This document shows, in pieces, positions 47,801 to 56,713 of a stretch of DNA of 64,000 nucleotides; within the stretch, counting starts at the first letter, position 1, and every line of letters starts with the position of its first letter. This DNA is from Pseudomonas saponiphila (GTDB lineage Bacteria > Pseudomonadota > Gammaproteobacteria > Pseudomonadales > Pseudomonadaceae): contig NZ_FNTJ01000001.1 of the NCBI RefSeq assembly GCF_900105185.1, positions 3,306,501 to 3,370,500 on the forward strand, given 5' to 3'. The position numbers and the translations under genes were made by a program. Under the pieces are notes generated by a model that ran no database searches, was not told the origin of the DNA, and was given only the letters and a program-made list of their open reading frames with translations.

Positions 47801-48051
47801 GCCTGCGTCTGCGGCCGATCCTGATGACCTCCTTCGCCTTCATCATGGGCGTGGTGCCCCTGGTGATCTCCAGCGGCGCCGGCGCGGAAATGCGCCACGC
47901 CATGGGTGTGGCGGTGTTCGCCGGGATGCTCGGGGTGACCTTCTTCGGCCTGCTGCTGACCCCGGTGTTCTATGTCCTGATCCGCAATTACGTGGAGCGC
48001 AGCGAGGCCCGCAAGGCCGCCCGCGCCCTGCAACTGGAGGCGCAACAATGA
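44872..48051 (+). CDS. mexF: MexF, RND efflux inner-membrane transporter
   Basis: 1059 residues, close to MexF of P. aeruginosa (1062). Starts MNFSQFFISRPIFAAVLSLL. The TM4 proton-relay motif is GIVVDDAIVVVENVERN, followed by TKRAMREVTGPIIATALVL; the TM10-12 block contains GLACKNAILIVEFAKD. HAE1-type proton-driven drug exporter in the inner membrane. The stop overlaps the oprN ATG (ATGA). Confidence 0.95.
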   Translation: MNFSQFFISRPIFAAVLSLLILIAGAISLFQLPISEYPEVVPPTVVVRANFPGANPKVIGETVAAPLEQAITGVENMLYMSSQSTADGKITLTITFALGTDLDNAQVQVQNRVTRTQPKLPEEVTRIGITVDKASPDLTMVVHLTSPDKRYDMLYLSNYALLNIKDELARLGGVGDVQLFGMGDYSLRVWLDPNKTASRNLTATDVVTAIREQNRQVAAGALGAPPAPSATSFQLSVNTQGRLVTEEEFENIIIRSGEDGEITRLKDIARIELGSSQYALRSLLNNQPAVAIPIFQRPGSNAIEISNEVRAKMAELKQSFPQGMDFSIVYDPTIFVRGSIEAVVHTLFEALILVVLVVILFLQTWRASIIPLVAVPVSLIGTFAVMHLFGFSLNALSLFGLVLAIGIVVDDAIVVVENVERNIGLGLTPVEATKRAMREVTGPIIATALVLCAVFVPAAFISGLTGQFYKQFALTIAISTVISAFNSLTLSPALAAVLLKEHHAPKDRFSKLLDKLLGGWLFTPFNRFFERASGGYVGTVRRVIRGSGIALFLYAGLMVLTWFGFAHTPTGFVPAQDKQYLVAFAQLPDAASLDRTEDVIKRMSDIALKQPGVESAVAFPGLSINGFTNSPNNGIVFVTLKPFDERKDPSMSAGAIAGALNGKYADIQDAYMAIFPPPPVQGLGTIGGFRLQVEDRSGLGYDELYKEVQNVIAKSRSVPELAGLFTSYQVNVPQVDAAIDREKAKTHGVAISDIFDTLQVYLGSLYANDFNRFGRTYQVNVQAEQQFRLEPEQIGQLKVRNNKGEMIPLATFIKVSDTAGPDRVMHYNGFVTAEINGAAAPGYSSGQAEAAIEKLLKEELPNGMTYEWTELTYQQILAGNTALFVFPLCVLLAFLVLAAQYESWSLPLAVILIVPMTLLSAITGVIVSGGDNNIFTQIGLIVLVGLACKNAILIVEFAKDKQEEGLDPLAAVLEACRLRLRPILMTSFAFIMGVVPLVISSGAGAEMRHAMGVAVFAGMLGVTFFGLLLTPVFYVLIRNYVERSEARKAARALQLEAQQ

Positions 48052-49469
48052 GTGCCAAAGTCTTCCTGCCGAGCCTCTTGGTACTGGCCCTCGGCGCCTG
48101 CGCCGTCGGCCCGGACTACCAGACCCCGACCACCGAGGCGGCGCATATCAGCGCCGCCACCGACGGCGCCGCGGGCCAGAAGAACTTCGACCGCGCGCGT
48201 TTCGAAGGCATCTGGTGGCAGCAATTCGATGACCCGACCCTCAACCAGCTGGTGAGCAAGTCCTTGCAGGGCAACCGTGAACTGCGGGTGGCCTTTGCCC
48301 GCCTGCGGGCCGCCCGGGCGATCCGCGATGACGCCAGCAATGACGCCATGCCGACCATCACCAGCCGCGCCAGCAGCGACCTGGGCAAGGGCCAGATCCC
48401 TGGCCAGACCACCAGCCGGGTCAAGACCGAGCGCTACGACCTGGGCCTGGACATGGCCTGGGAACTGGACCTGTTCGGACGCATCCAGCGCAACCTGGAA
48501 GCCACCGAAGCCGACCAGCAGGCCGCCGAGGCCGACCTCTACCAGCTGCAGGTGACCATGATCGCCGAGCTGGTAGACGCCTACGGCCAGCTGCGCGGCG
48601 CGCAACTGCGGGAAAAGATCGCCCTGGCCAACCTGGACAACCAGCAGGCCTCGCGCAAGATCACCGAAAGCCTGCGCGACGCAGGCGTCGGCGACCAGCT
48701 CGACGTGGTCCGCGCCGATGCCCGCCTGGCCTCGGTGGAAGCCAGCGTGCCGCAATTGCAGGCCGAGCAGACCCGCCAGCGCAACCGCATCGCCACCCTG
48801 CTGGGTGAGCGCCCGGACCAGCTCAGCGTCGACCTGTCGCCGGCGCAACTACCGGCGATTGCCAAGGCCCTGCCGATCGGCGACCCGGGCCAGCTGCTGC
48901 AGCGCCGCCCGGACATCCTCAGCGCCGAACGCCAGCTGGCCGCCGCCACCGCGCGCATCGGCGTGGCCAAGGCCGACCTGTTCCCCAAGGTCAGCCTTAG
49001 CGGCTTCCTCGGCTTCACCGCCGGACGCGGTTCGCAGATCGGCTCCTCGGCAGCCAATGCCTGGGCCCTGGGCCCGAGCATCACCTGGGCGGCCTTTGAC
49101 CTGGGCAGCGTGCGCGCCCGCCTGCGTGGCGCCGACGCCAATGCCGACGGCGCCCTGGCCAACTACGAACAGCAAGTACTGCTGGCCCTGGAAGAATCGG
49201 AAAACGCCTTCAGCGACTACGGCAAGCGCCAGCAACGGCTGATCTCGCTGATCCGCCAGAGCGAGTCCAGCCGCAAGGCCGCGGACCTGGCCGAGATCCG
49301 CTACCGCGAAGGCACCGTGGACTTCCTGGTGTTGCTGGACGCCCAGCGTGAACGTCTGGCGGCCGAAGATGCCCAGGCCCAGGCCGAAGTCGACCTGTAC
49401 CGCGGCATTGTCGCCATCTACAAGGCCCTGGGTGGTGGCTGGCAGCCAGAGACACTGGCCAGCCGGTAA
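48048..49469 (+). CDS. oprN: OprN, outer-membrane efflux channel
   Basis: 473 residues from the ATG at 48048 overlapping the mexF stop. Lipoprotein signal with LGAC, then VGPDYQTP, the standard NodT-type start. Two outer-membrane efflux repeats: LVSKSLQGNRELRVAFARLRAARA and ILSAERQLAAATARIGVAKADLFPKVSLSG. It is the exit duct of MexEF. The open frame upstream to 47472 is mexF in another phase. Followed by a strong terminator. Confidence 0.94.
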   Translation: MSAKVFLPSLLVLALGACAVGPDYQTPTTEAAHISAATDGAAGQKNFDRARFEGIWWQQFDDPTLNQLVSKSLQGNRELRVAFARLRAARAIRDDASNDAMPTITSRASSDLGKGQIPGQTTSRVKTERYDLGLDMAWELDLFGRIQRNLEATEADQQAAEADLYQLQVTMIAELVDAYGQLRGAQLREKIALANLDNQQASRKITESLRDAGVGDQLDVVRADARLASVEASVPQLQAEQTRQRNRIATLLGERPDQLSVDLSPAQLPAIAKALPIGDPGQLLQRRPDILSAERQLAAATARIGVAKADLFPKVSLSGFLGFTAGRGSQIGSSAANAWALGPSITWAAFDLGSVRARLRGADANADGALANYEQQVLLALEESENAFSDYGKRQQRLISLIRQSESSRKAADLAEIRYREGTVDFLVLLDAQRERLAAEDAQAQAEVDLYRGIVAIYKALGGGWQPETLASR

Positions 49470-49517
49470 GGATTGGCAACGAGCTCCTTTGGTTGGCCGC
49501 AACCAACCAATGTTTGG

Positions 49518-49550
49518 CCCCGCGACTTATTCGGTCGCGGGGCTTTTTTT
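49518..49550 (+). terminator. Rho-independent terminator of mexEF-oprN
   Basis: CCCCGCGAC / GTCGCGGGG stem with a 7-base loop, followed by C and seven T's, 49 bases after the oprN stop. Confidence 0.9.
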
Positions 49551-49570
49551 CGCTCGTCCCAAGGGCCCCT

Positions 49571-49961
49571 TCGCCGGCAAGCCGGCTCCTACAAGGCCCC
49601 ACGCGATGTACCTGCCTACCGTAGGAGCTGGCTTGCCAGCGAAAGCGCCCACAAGACCGCCCTCGCCGGCAAGCCGGCTCCCACAAGGCCCCACGCGATG
49701 TACCTGCCTACCGTAGGAGCTGGCTTGCCAGCGAAAGCGCCCGCAAGAACGCCCTCGCCGGCAAGCCGGCTCCTACAAGGCCTCACGCGATGTACCTGCC
49801 TACCGTAGGAGCTGGCTTGCCAGCGAAAGCGCCCGCAAGAACGCCTTCGCCGGCAAGCCGGCTCCTACAAGGCCCCACGCGATGTACCTGCCTACCGTAG
49901 GAGCTGGCTTGCCAGCGAAAGCGCCCGCAAGAACGCCTTCGCCGGCAAGCCGGCTCCTACA
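49571..49961. repeat. Tandem REP (BIME-like) array, 92-bp unit, four copies plus a partial
   Basis: TCGCCGGCAAGCCGGCTCCT begins at 49571, 49663, 49755, 49847 and 49939, an exact 92-base period. Each unit holds that REP, the filler AAGGCCCCACGCGATGTACC, and an inverted REP, GTAGGAGCTGGCTTGCCAGC. Copies differ by only a few bases. The gap 49470-50003 holds only this array and the terminator. Confidence 0.93.
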
Positions 49962-50003
49962 GGTAGAACCGCGCGCGGTGCAAACCCTGCTGGAGCCGGC
50001 GGG

Positions 50004-50498
50004 TCAGCGGCGGCGGAACAAGGGGCGCGGTTCGATCACCGAGCGGCCGTAGAGCACGCTCATGCCCGCCAGGCCCTTGAGGGCGTCCTGGGCGCATTTG
50101 TCTTCGCGCACGGCAAAGCTGTCGAAACCGCATTGGCGCATGTGGCTGAGCTGGTCGCGCAGCACGTCGCCGATGGCGCGCAACTCGCCCATCCAGCCCA
50201 GGCGGGTGCGCAGCAGGTACGCCTGGCTGTAGCCCCGGCCATCACGAAAGCTGGGGAAGTCCACGGCAATCAGCGGAATCAGCTTGAGCCAGGGCTTGAG
50301 GCTCTCCACCTCGTCGTCCGGACCGATCCATACCCCGTCCCGGGCCGGGTGATGCTCGATGCGGCGGATCAGCCACAGGGCCAGCGGCAAAATCAGCGGC
50401 CCCTCGGGCAGCACCGCGTCGACTTCGCGTACCAGGCTCCAGGCATCGTCCGCCACCAACAGGGCTTCACCTTCATGCAAACGCAGCAGGTTGTTCAT
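50004..50498 (-). CDS. DUF934 protein, partner of the siroheme reductase
   Basis: 164 residues. DUF934 is common beside sulfite/nitrite reductase genes in proteobacteria; motifs LPLALWLI...GVWIGPDDEVE and IAVDFPSFRDGRGYSQAYLLR are typical. No catalytic function is known; a role in reductase maturation or electron supply is supposed. The ATG overlaps the reductase stop by 4 bases (ATGA). Confidence 0.85.
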   Translation of the reverse strand: MNNLLRLHEGEALLVADDAWSLVREVDAVLPEGPLILPLALWLIRRIEHHPARDGVWIGPDDEVESLKPWLKLIPLIAVDFPSFRDGRGYSQAYLLRTRLGWMGELRAIGDVLRDQLSHMRQCGFDSFAVREDKCAQDALKGLAGMSVLYGRSVIEPRPLFRRR

Positions 50499-52168
50499 GC
50501 CAGTGCCTCCACGGCCTTGGGATAGACCCGCTCCTTGAACGGCTCCAGGCCAATGCGCTGCAGAGTATCGACGAAGGGTTCGTCGCTTTCGCGGTAGCGC
50601 ACGAAGGTGGCGATGATGCGCTCGATCACCTCGGGAATTTCCTCGGCGCTGAAGGACGGGCCGATCACCTTGCCCAGTGCGCTGTCACGGCCCTTGGCCC
50701 CGCCCAGGGTGACCTGGAACCACTCGCTGCCGTTCTTGTCGACCCCGAGGATGCCAATGTTGCCGATGTGGTGGTGACCGCAGGCGTTCATGCAGCCGGA
50801 GATGTTCAGGCTGATGTCCCCCAGGTCGTGGAGGTAGTCCAGGTCGTCGAAACGCTGCTGGATGGCCAGGGTGATCGGCAACGAGCGGGCGTTGGCCAGG
50901 GCGCAGAAGTCGCCGCCCGGGCAGGCGATGATATCGGTCAGCAAACCGACGTTGGCGGTGCCCAGGCCGTGCTCGCAGGCCCGCTGCCAGAGCTCGAACA
51001 GCCGCGACTTGGGCACGTCCGGCAAGACGATGTTCTGTTCGTGGGCAATGCGGATCTCGCCGAAGCCGTAGTCCTCGGACCAGTCGGCCACCGCTTCCAT
51101 CTGCTGGCCGGTGACATCCCCGGGAGGCGACGCCGGGCCCGGCTTGGTCGACAGCACCACGCAGGTGTAGCCCGGCACCTTGTGCGGGTGCACGTTGCGC
51201 GCTACCCAGCGGGCGAAGGCCGGCGACTCGGCCAGGTGACTGCCGTAGTCCAGGTCGGTGTCCGCCAGGTGCTCGTAGATCGGCGGCACAAAGGCGCTGG
51301 CCACCCGCTGGTACTCCTCGTCGGTGAGCTGCGCCGGACCGTCCTTGAGGTGCTGCCACTCCTCTTCCACTTCCTTGGCGAAGGCCTCGATGCCCAGGGC
51401 CTTGACCAGGATCTTGATCCGCGCCTTGTACTTGTTGTCGCGCCGGCCGTAGCGGTTGTAGACCCGCAGCACCGCCTCGACGTGGGACAGCAGGTGCTGC
51501 CAGGGCAAGCCGTCGCGGATCTGCAGGCCAAGGATCGGCGTGCGCCCCAGGCCGCCACCGACGATCACCCGCAGCAGCATCTGGCCACTGCGGTCGCGGT
51601 ACAGGTACAGGCCGATGTCATGCATCATGATCGCCGCGCGGTCCTGCCTGGCCGAGCAGATGGCGATCTTGAACTTGCGCGGCAGGAACAGGAATTCCGG
51701 GTTGATGGTGGACCACTGCCGAAGGATCTCCGCCAGCGGGCGCGGATCGAGGTATTCATCGGCAGCGACCCCGGCGAAGGCCTCGGTGGTGATGTTGCGC
51801 ACGCAGTTGCCGGAGGTCTGGATCGCGTGCATCTCCACCTCGGCCAGACGCTGCAGGATGTCCGGCACCTGGGCCAGCTCGATCCAGTTGAACTGCAGGT
51901 TCTGCCGGGTGGTGAAGTGGCCGTAGCCGCGGTCGAAGTCCCGGGCGATGCTGGCCAGGGTACGCATCTGCCGGGCGCTCAGGGTGCCGTAGGGAATCGC
52001 CACCCGCAGCATGAACGCATGCTTCTGCATATAGAGACCGTTCTGCAGGCGCAGAGGCAGGAACTCCTCTTCACTGAGCTGGCCGCCCATGAAGCGCTCG
52101 ACCTGATCACGAAACTGTGCCACCCGCTCAAAGACCAGGGCCCGGTCATATTCGTCGTACTGATACAT
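50495..52168 (-). CDS. Siroheme/4Fe-4S nitrite or sulfite reductase (PA4130-like paralogue of CysI)
   Basis: 557 residues with two ferredoxin-reductase-like halves. The cluster/siroheme cysteines are CPGGDFC (C-x5-C) and CMNAC (C-x3-C). An N-terminal TSGNCVRN block and an arginine/lysine-rich siroheme pocket (RKFKIAIC, YGRRDNKYKAR) are present. It reduces sulfite to sulfide or nitrite to ammonia. It differs clearly from the usual pseudomonad CysI, as I recall it, over its whole length. It is divergent from the orphan ccoN, an arrangement reminiscent of the PA4129-PA4134 region of P. aeruginosa. Confidence 0.85.
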   Translation of the reverse strand: MYQYDEYDRALVFERVAQFRDQVERFMGGQLSEEEFLPLRLQNGLYMQKHAFMLRVAIPYGTLSARQMRTLASIARDFDRGYGHFTTRQNLQFNWIELAQVPDILQRLAEVEMHAIQTSGNCVRNITTEAFAGVAADEYLDPRPLAEILRQWSTINPEFLFLPRKFKIAICSARQDRAAIMMHDIGLYLYRDRSGQMLLRVIVGGGLGRTPILGLQIRDGLPWQHLLSHVEAVLRVYNRYGRRDNKYKARIKILVKALGIEAFAKEVEEEWQHLKDGPAQLTDEEYQRVASAFVPPIYEHLADTDLDYGSHLAESPAFARWVARNVHPHKVPGYTCVVLSTKPGPASPPGDVTGQQMEAVADWSEDYGFGEIRIAHEQNIVLPDVPKSRLFELWQRACEHGLGTANVGLLTDIIACPGGDFCALANARSLPITLAIQQRFDDLDYLHDLGDISLNISGCMNACGHHHIGNIGILGVDKNGSEWFQVTLGGAKGRDSALGKVIGPSFSAEEIPEVIERIIATFVRYRESDEPFVDTLQRIGLEPFKERVYPKAVEALA

Positions 52169-52316
52169 ATCCCTACCTCATCGAAACTGGTCGTGCTCTA
52201 ACGGCGCGTGCTGTGAGGGGGCGACTATGCGCGTGCAGCGCAGAACGTTACAGATTCAGGTAAAAACTAAAAAACCATATCAGCCATGACCACGACGCCG
52301 TGTACGCGAGATAAAT

Positions 52317-52330
52317 CTGATCCGTATTAA
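52317..52330. promoter_or_regulatory. Weak Anr/FNR-like box upstream of ccoN
   Basis: CTGAT-CCGT-ATTAA matches TTGAT-N4-ATCAA at 8 of 10 positions and lies about 105 bases before the ccoN start in the divergent 266-base control region (52169-52434). Nothing else in this gap is gene-like. Confidence 0.35.
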
Positions 52331-52434
52331 TGCGGTTTTTCTGAGCCTGTTTTGTTTCCTCGCTGATTCCTACAGTGCACCCCGTGCCAGACCGGGTGGC
52401 CTGGCAAGACTTTGCAACCGTGGAAGCATTGACC

Positions 52435-53862
<1,428 letters not shown>

Positions 53863-53875
53863 GCCGAACCTTGCC

Positions 53876-53903
53876 CGCCGGCCCCAGTGGCCGGCGTTTT
53901 CTT
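53876..53903 (+). terminator. Hairpin with T-run between ccoN and the 72-aa gene
   Basis: CGCCGGCC / GGCCGGCG with a 5-base loop and TTTTCTTT. It could end the ccoN transcript or reduce read-through into the small gene 20 bases downstream. Confidence 0.7.
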
Positions 53904-53921
53904 TCAGGGAGCCTTTGGCCG

Positions 53922-54140
53922 ATGGATATTCTGTTCAACCTGCTGGGGGTGGCGTTTCTCTACCTCTGCATCGAGTACTGCCTGCGCCACCAGAGTGCCA
54001 AGAGCCTGGACGACGCCAGCCTGATCCCCTTCGCCGACGACCCCGAGGTGGCCCACCGGGTCGAGCTGGCCACGGGCAAGAAGGTCAACGCCGTGGCCCC
54101 GGAGGAAGCCAAGCCGGGCTGGATCAACCTGGACATGTAA
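53922..54140 (+). CDS. Small single-span membrane protein downstream of ccoN
   Basis: 72 residues, MDILFNLLGVAFLYLCIEYCLRHQ then a charged cytoplasmic tail ending GWINLDM. AGGGAG lies 11 bases before the ATG. It resembles the hypothetical protein that follows ccoN4 in P. aeruginosa, and its shape recalls CcoQ-like accessory subunits. Function unknown. Confidence 0.7.
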   Translation: MDILFNLLGVAFLYLCIEYCLRHQSAKSLDDASLIPFADDPEVAHRVELATGKKVNAVAPEEAKPGWINLDM

Positions 54141-54206
54141 CCCGCTGGCGCCTGCAGGCTCGCGTCGCAACTCCAGCAGGTCCGGCAGCGGCGATGCAGG
54201 CGCTGG

Positions 54207-54995
54207 CTACAGGGTGAAATCCGCGGCGCGCGTGGCAAACCGCAGCCGGTACTGACGCGGGGTCAAGCCCGTGGCCTGGCGCAAGGCACTGCCCAAATGG
54301 GACTGGTGGGCAAAACCACAGTCCTGGGCAATCGCCGCCAAGGGCAGGTCCGTGCGCTCCAGCAGGCGCCGGGCGGCTTGCACCCGCACCTCGGTGAGCC
54401 AGGCATGGGGGGTGATCCCCACGGCACGGCGAAAATCCCGCAACAGCCGCAGTTCGTTGTGCCCATAGGTCAGCGCCAGTTGCGCCAGGGACAGCGGCAG
54501 CGAGTATTCATCGGCCATCCGTTGCAGCACCGGCGCAAGCTTCGCCGCGGGGGACGGTGTTGCGCGCTCGCCTTGAACCAGCCCGAGAAACTCCAGCGCG
54601 CAGTGCTCCAGGGCCAGTTGATCGCGGTCTTGCGCCAGCAGCAGGCGCCGGGCCTCGCGCCCCAGGGCCAGGGCACTGGCATGCCCCGGGCTCTGCCGGC
54701 GCTGCTGGCCGGCAATCAGCGGCGTCGCACCCTGCCAGCGCAGCAACAGGTACTCGCCGCCCTGGGCGGATTCGGAAAATACTTCGATGCCGGCGGGTGT
54801 CAGGGCCAGGGTCCCGGGCCAGGTGTCGAAATCCTCGCGCCGGTCGGAATCGATGGCATGCACCCCGCGCTGGCGCTCCAGGGTCACCCCCAGGGTCTGC
54901 CATTGCACCGGGTCACGGGCGCTGTAGGCCGCTGCCGGCAGCAGTTGCAAAACCAGCCGGTCATCCAGCAGACGCTGTTCGAGAACCTCGGGCAT
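54207..54995 (-). CDS. AraC-family regulator
   Basis: 262 residues. The N-terminal part is cupin-like (about 1-140). The C-terminal double HTH is at about 165-255: LPLSLAQLALTYGHNELRLLRDFRRAVGITPHAWL and LPLAAIAQDCGFAHQSHLGSALRQATGLTPRQYR. Divergent from the Asp/Glu racemase gene (78 bases apart), its likely target. Effector unknown. Confidence 0.88.
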   Translation of the reverse strand: MPEVLEQRLLDDRLVLQLLPAAAYSARDPVQWQTLGVTLERQRGVHAIDSDRREDFDTWPGTLALTPAGIEVFSESAQGGEYLLLRWQGATPLIAGQQRRQSPGHASALALGREARRLLLAQDRDQLALEHCALEFLGLVQGERATPSPAAKLAPVLQRMADEYSLPLSLAQLALTYGHNELRLLRDFRRAVGITPHAWLTEVRVQAARRLLERTDLPLAAIAQDCGFAHQSHLGSALRQATGLTPRQYRLRFATRAADFTL

Positions 54996-55073
54996 GTGAA
55001 ATTTCCTGATAGATCGCCAGCTCGGGCGCGACCAAACTGCGGCTCACTGACCCACACCACAGAGGAGTTGCCC

Positions 55074-55799
55074 ATGCGCACCATCGGCCTGATTGGCGGC
55101 ATGAGCTGGGAGTCCAGCGCCGAATACTATCGCCTGATCAACCAGCAGGTTCGGGACCGGCTGGGGCCGCTGCGCTCGGCGCGGCTGCTAATGTACAGCG
55201 TCGACTTCGGGCCTGTCGAACAGGCCCAGCATGCCGGGCGCTGGGACCAGGCGGCCGCGATCCTGGTGGACGCGGCCCTGCGCCTGCAGGCCGGCGGCGC
55301 CGAGTGCGTGGTGCTCTGCACCAACACCATGCACAAGGTGGCGCAGCAGATTCAGGCGGCCATCAGCGTGCCCTTCCTGCACATCGCCGACCCCACCGCG
55401 CAAGCGGCGGTGGACGCCGGCACCCTGCACGTCGGCCTCCTGGGCACCGCCTTCACCATGGAAGAAAGCTTCCTGAAGCAGCGCCTGGCGCAACGCGGGC
55501 TCAGCGTGCTGGTGCCCGATGAACAGCAACGCCAGGCAGTGCACCGGATCATCTACCAGGAGCTGTGCGTGGGCCTGGTCAGCGAGGCTTCGCGTCGGGT
55601 GTATCAGCAAGTGATCGACACGCTCCAGGCCCGGGGCGCCCAGGCGATCATCCTCGGTTGCACGGAAATCGGCCTGCTGCTCAAACCCGAGCACAGTCCC
55701 CTGCCCCTGCTCGACACCACCGCGCTGCATGCCCGGGCGGCGGTGGCCTTTGCCCTGGCGGACGACAACAGCGACTCGGGCTCGGCACCGGCCCCGTAG
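55074..55799 (+). CDS. Aspartate/glutamate racemase family protein
   Basis: 241 residues from MRTIGLIGGMSWESSAEYYR (AGAGGAG upstream; the frame open from 54297 is antisense to the AraC gene). Two catalytic cysteines are in VVLCTNTMHK (near residue 84) and ILGCTEIGLLL (near 196), both present as needed for a cofactor-free racemase. Likely a broad amino acid racemase (YgeA/RacD type). A perfect 12-base hairpin follows at 55873-55899. Confidence 0.88.
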   Translation: MRTIGLIGGMSWESSAEYYRLINQQVRDRLGPLRSARLLMYSVDFGPVEQAQHAGRWDQAAAILVDAALRLQAGGAECVVLCTNTMHKVAQQIQAAISVPFLHIADPTAQAAVDAGTLHVGLLGTAFTMEESFLKQRLAQRGLSVLVPDEQQRQAVHRIIYQELCVGLVSEASRRVYQQVIDTLQARGAQAIILGCTEIGLLLKPEHSPLPLLDTTALHARAAVAFALADDNSDSGSAPAP

Positions 55800-55872
55800 C
55801 CGCTATCGAGCCAAGGCGAGATTGCGAAACGGCCCGCAGGGCCTTGCCTGATGATCGGCAGAAGCGCCTTTG

Positions 55873-55899
55873 GCGCCCGCAAGATCCTTGCGGGCGCCA
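55873..55899. terminator. GC-rich hairpin between convergent racemase and GNAT genes
   Basis: GGCGCCCGCAAG-ATC-CTTGCGGGCGCC is a perfect 12-base stem with a 3-base loop but no T-run. It may end transcripts weakly or act as a transcript-stabilising element. Confidence 0.45.
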
Positions 55900-55945
55900 A
55901 GCACTGGTTCGCCGCCTGCGGCAGCGGCTGCAAGGTGCGGCGGGG

Positions 55946-56464
55946 TCAGGCGGGGCGGCGCAGCCGTGCCATGCTCAGCACGTCAACGAATTGCCCGCCA
56001 CGGATGGCGTAGTCGCGCAGCCGGCCTTCGGTTTCGAAGCCGAATTTCTGGTACAGCGCAATGGCCGGCTGGTTGTCGACATACACCGTCAATTCGACCC
56101 GGCGCAGGTTCATCCAGTTGTCGGCCACATCCAGCACCGCCGCCAGCAGACGGCTGCCGATGCCCTGGCCCTGCCAGCTTGGGGACACGCCCATGGCCAC
56201 ATCCGCACAATGGGCGCGGCGCACCCGCGCCACCTGGTTCAGGCTGCAACTGCCGATCACCGAGCCCTGATGCAGAGCGACCAGAGCCACCCGCCCTTCG
56301 TGGTCCTGCCCCAGCCCTACCCGCTTGTGCCACAGCTCGCGGGATTGGTAGGGCAGTTGCAGGGTCTGGGCGGCCACGCTGGGTTCGCTGTACAGCGCGG
56401 TGAGGCCATCGATATGGGCTTCGGTGCAGCGCTCGATGACGATGGAGGGTTGGGCGTTGGGCAT
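55946..56464 (-). CDS. GNAT-family N-acetyltransferase
   Basis: 172 residues. Acetyl-CoA binding block VSPSWQGQGIGSRLLAAVLDVADNW (Q-x-x-G-x-G/A near 95-100), then VELTVYVDNQPAIALYQKFGFETEGRLRDYAI. This fits the amino-acid acetyltransferase subgroup (AaaT/YhhY-like). Substrate unknown. It converges with the racemase gene. Confidence 0.88.
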   Translation of the reverse strand: MPNAQPSIVIERCTEAHIDGLTALYSEPSVAAQTLQLPYQSRELWHKRVGLGQDHEGRVALVALHQGSVIGSCSLNQVARVRRAHCADVAMGVSPSWQGQGIGSRLLAAVLDVADNWMNLRRVELTVYVDNQPAIALYQKFGFETEGRLRDYAIRGGQFVDVLSMARLRRPA

Positions 56465-56607
56465 GGCGACGTCGTCCTTGAAGTTGAAGTGGCCAGGGAG
56501 TGTAAGGCGATCAGCCTGGAGCTGACGAGGGGATGGTTGCGCAGGCTTGTCGGCTCTTTGCCGACACCCGGGCCTTCACCACGGCTATGCGCAGATCAAG
56601 CGCGGTT

Positions 56608-56687
56608 CAGGAGCTGGCTTGCCGACGAAGGCGAATCTGCGGCCGGGGCCAGGCTTGCGGGCCCTTCGCCGGCAAGCCGGCTCCTAC
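56608..56687. repeat. Inverted REP pair in the GNAT-LysR gap
   Basis: CAGGAGCTGGCTTGCCGACG and CTTCGCCGGCAAGCCGGCTC lie in the 249-base gap 56465-56713. No gene is seen there. Confidence 0.7.
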
Positions 56688-56713
56688 AGGCGGGGGGGGT
56701 GTGGCGGGCTCGC

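Noticed and set aside
44896..48048. 1050-codon open frame on the minus strand
   Set aside because: Exact antisense of mexF. The translation is His/Gln/Asp-rich and matches no fold.
49571..49961. Possible CRISPR array
   Set aside because: The period is regular, but the whole 92-base unit including filler is repeated, so there are no unique spacers; repeats are REP elements and no cas genes are present.
50495..52168. Assignment as housekeeping CysI
   Set aside because: The sequence diverges from the pseudomonad CysI I know throughout, and the neighbouring orphan ccoN fits the PA4130-type paralogue.
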